NCBI RefSeq assembly: GCF_036345995.1
Contig: NZ_CP107796.1
Location: forward strand, 2,542,001-2,606,000
Direction: 5' to 3'
Length of the DNA: 64,000 bases
From: Streptomyces sp. NBC_00557
GTDB taxonomy: Bacteria; Actinomycetota; Actinomycetes; Streptomycetales; Streptomycetaceae
Shown here: positions 63,682 to 64,000 of the stretch, piece after piece
Layout: each line of letters starts with the position of its first letter
Position numbering within the stretch: the first letter of the stretch is position 1
The notes under the pieces: model-generated
Seen by the model: only the letters and a program-made list of their open reading frames with translations
The model's database searches: none
What the model was told of the DNA's origin: nothing
Position numbers and translations under genes: made by a program

Positions 63682-64000
63682 TCACTCGTCGGCGAACAGC
63701 TCCGTCGCCTGCGAGGCGTGGACCGCCCGCTGAGCCCAGACCTCCAGTTGGTCCAGATCCGAGCAGTGCATGACTCGCTCACGGACGGAGTCGGGCACGG
63801 GGATGCCCCGCCATTCCAGGATGCGCAGGGTCATCTCCTGGCGGTCCTGGATCCGGCCCTCCTCTCGCACCTGCTCCGCCAGCGGGTGTCGCCAGAAGTA
63901 CTGGATCGCCGTCATCAGGTCCCTCCACATCTGCTTCGCCTGGGGGTCAACCAGGCAGGAGTCGACGAACTGCACGAAGACTGCGGCACTGTCGGGGTCG
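63682..64000 (-). CDS. C-terminal part of an Rpn/PD-(D/E)XK transposase-like protein
   Basis: The frame continues past the right window edge; about 106 residues are visible. The visible segments MTLRILEWRGIPVPDSVRERV and CSDLDQLEVWAQRAVHASQA, and ELFADE at the end, are the typical C-terminal part of proteins annotated as Rpn-family recombination-promoting nucleases or putative transposases in Streptomyces. The catalytic domain is outside the window, so activity cannot be judged. Confidence 0.6.
   Translation of the reverse strand, partial: DPDSAAVFVQFVDSCLVDPQAKQMWRDLMTAIQYFWRHPLAEQVREEGRIQDRQEMTLRILEWRGIPVPDSVRERVMHCSDLDQLEVWAQRAVHASQATELFADE

Overview
This window looks like the core chromosome of a Streptomyces. 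The sequence is very G+C-rich with strong third-position bias, GTG and TTG starts are common, genes overlap by 1-4 bases, and the families are typical: a cabD-like EF-hand protein, twin YkuD transpeptidases, secreted M4 proteases, an mnmA/cysteine desulfurase pair and a gcvT-gcvH-glyA-sdaA operon. From memory the gene order resembles the SCO545x-SCO548x part of the S. coelicolor chromosome. I could not check that.

Layout. 1-4.5 kb: a B12-independent methionine synthase (cut by the left edge), SDR, LOG-family protein, DUF427, alpha/beta hydrolase and mnmA. 4.5-6 kb: a cysteine desulfurase, with an apparently intact TPP-riboswitch aptamer on the opposite strand between it and mnmA. 6-12.5 kb: small membrane proteins, TetR and WYL regulators, a maleylpyruvate-isomerase-fold protein, a thioesterase, a membrane-anchored esterase and a TRIC channel. 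12.5-20.2 kb: M1 aminopeptidase and a five-gene oligopeptide ABC importer. 20.5-23 kb: two SseB-family proteins and a P-loop kinase-like protein. 23.2-27.8 kb: a tandem glycine riboswitch heading gcvT-gcvH-glyA-sdaA, a glycine-to-serine-to-pyruvate route. 27.8-32.3 kb: methyltransferase, RHH regulator plus VOC protein, phospholipase C-like protein, GH25 lysozyme, F420/NADP-type reductase and EF-hand protein. 32.4-41.4 kb: beta-propeller lipoprotein, polysaccharide deacetylase, anti-sigma-type kinase, enoyl-CoA hydratase, two L,D-transpeptidases and glgX. 41.4-48.9 kb: two divergent pairs of heterodimeric ABC exporters. 49-53.2 kb: two M4 metalloprotease paralogues sharing an upstream inverted repeat.

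53.9-64 kb is the accessory part. A translationally coupled operon encodes an SseB-domain protein, a WEWG-containing helical protein, a 1560-residue RHS/YD-repeat polymorphic toxin with a WXG-type (type VII-like) N-terminus and an unrecognised 119-residue C-terminal toxin domain, and a low-G+C presumed immunity protein. It is followed by an SseB-DUF1266 protein, a small membrane protein, an orphan immunity-like gene, a gene broken by a TGA codon, a long inverted-repeat element and the end of an Rpn/transposase-like protein at the right edge.

The two most interesting points are the TPP aptamer placed antisense to the sulfur-relay genes and the coupled polymorphic-toxin operon with its decaying cassette neighbourhood. 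All functions are read from sequence and family knowledge; no database search was possible.
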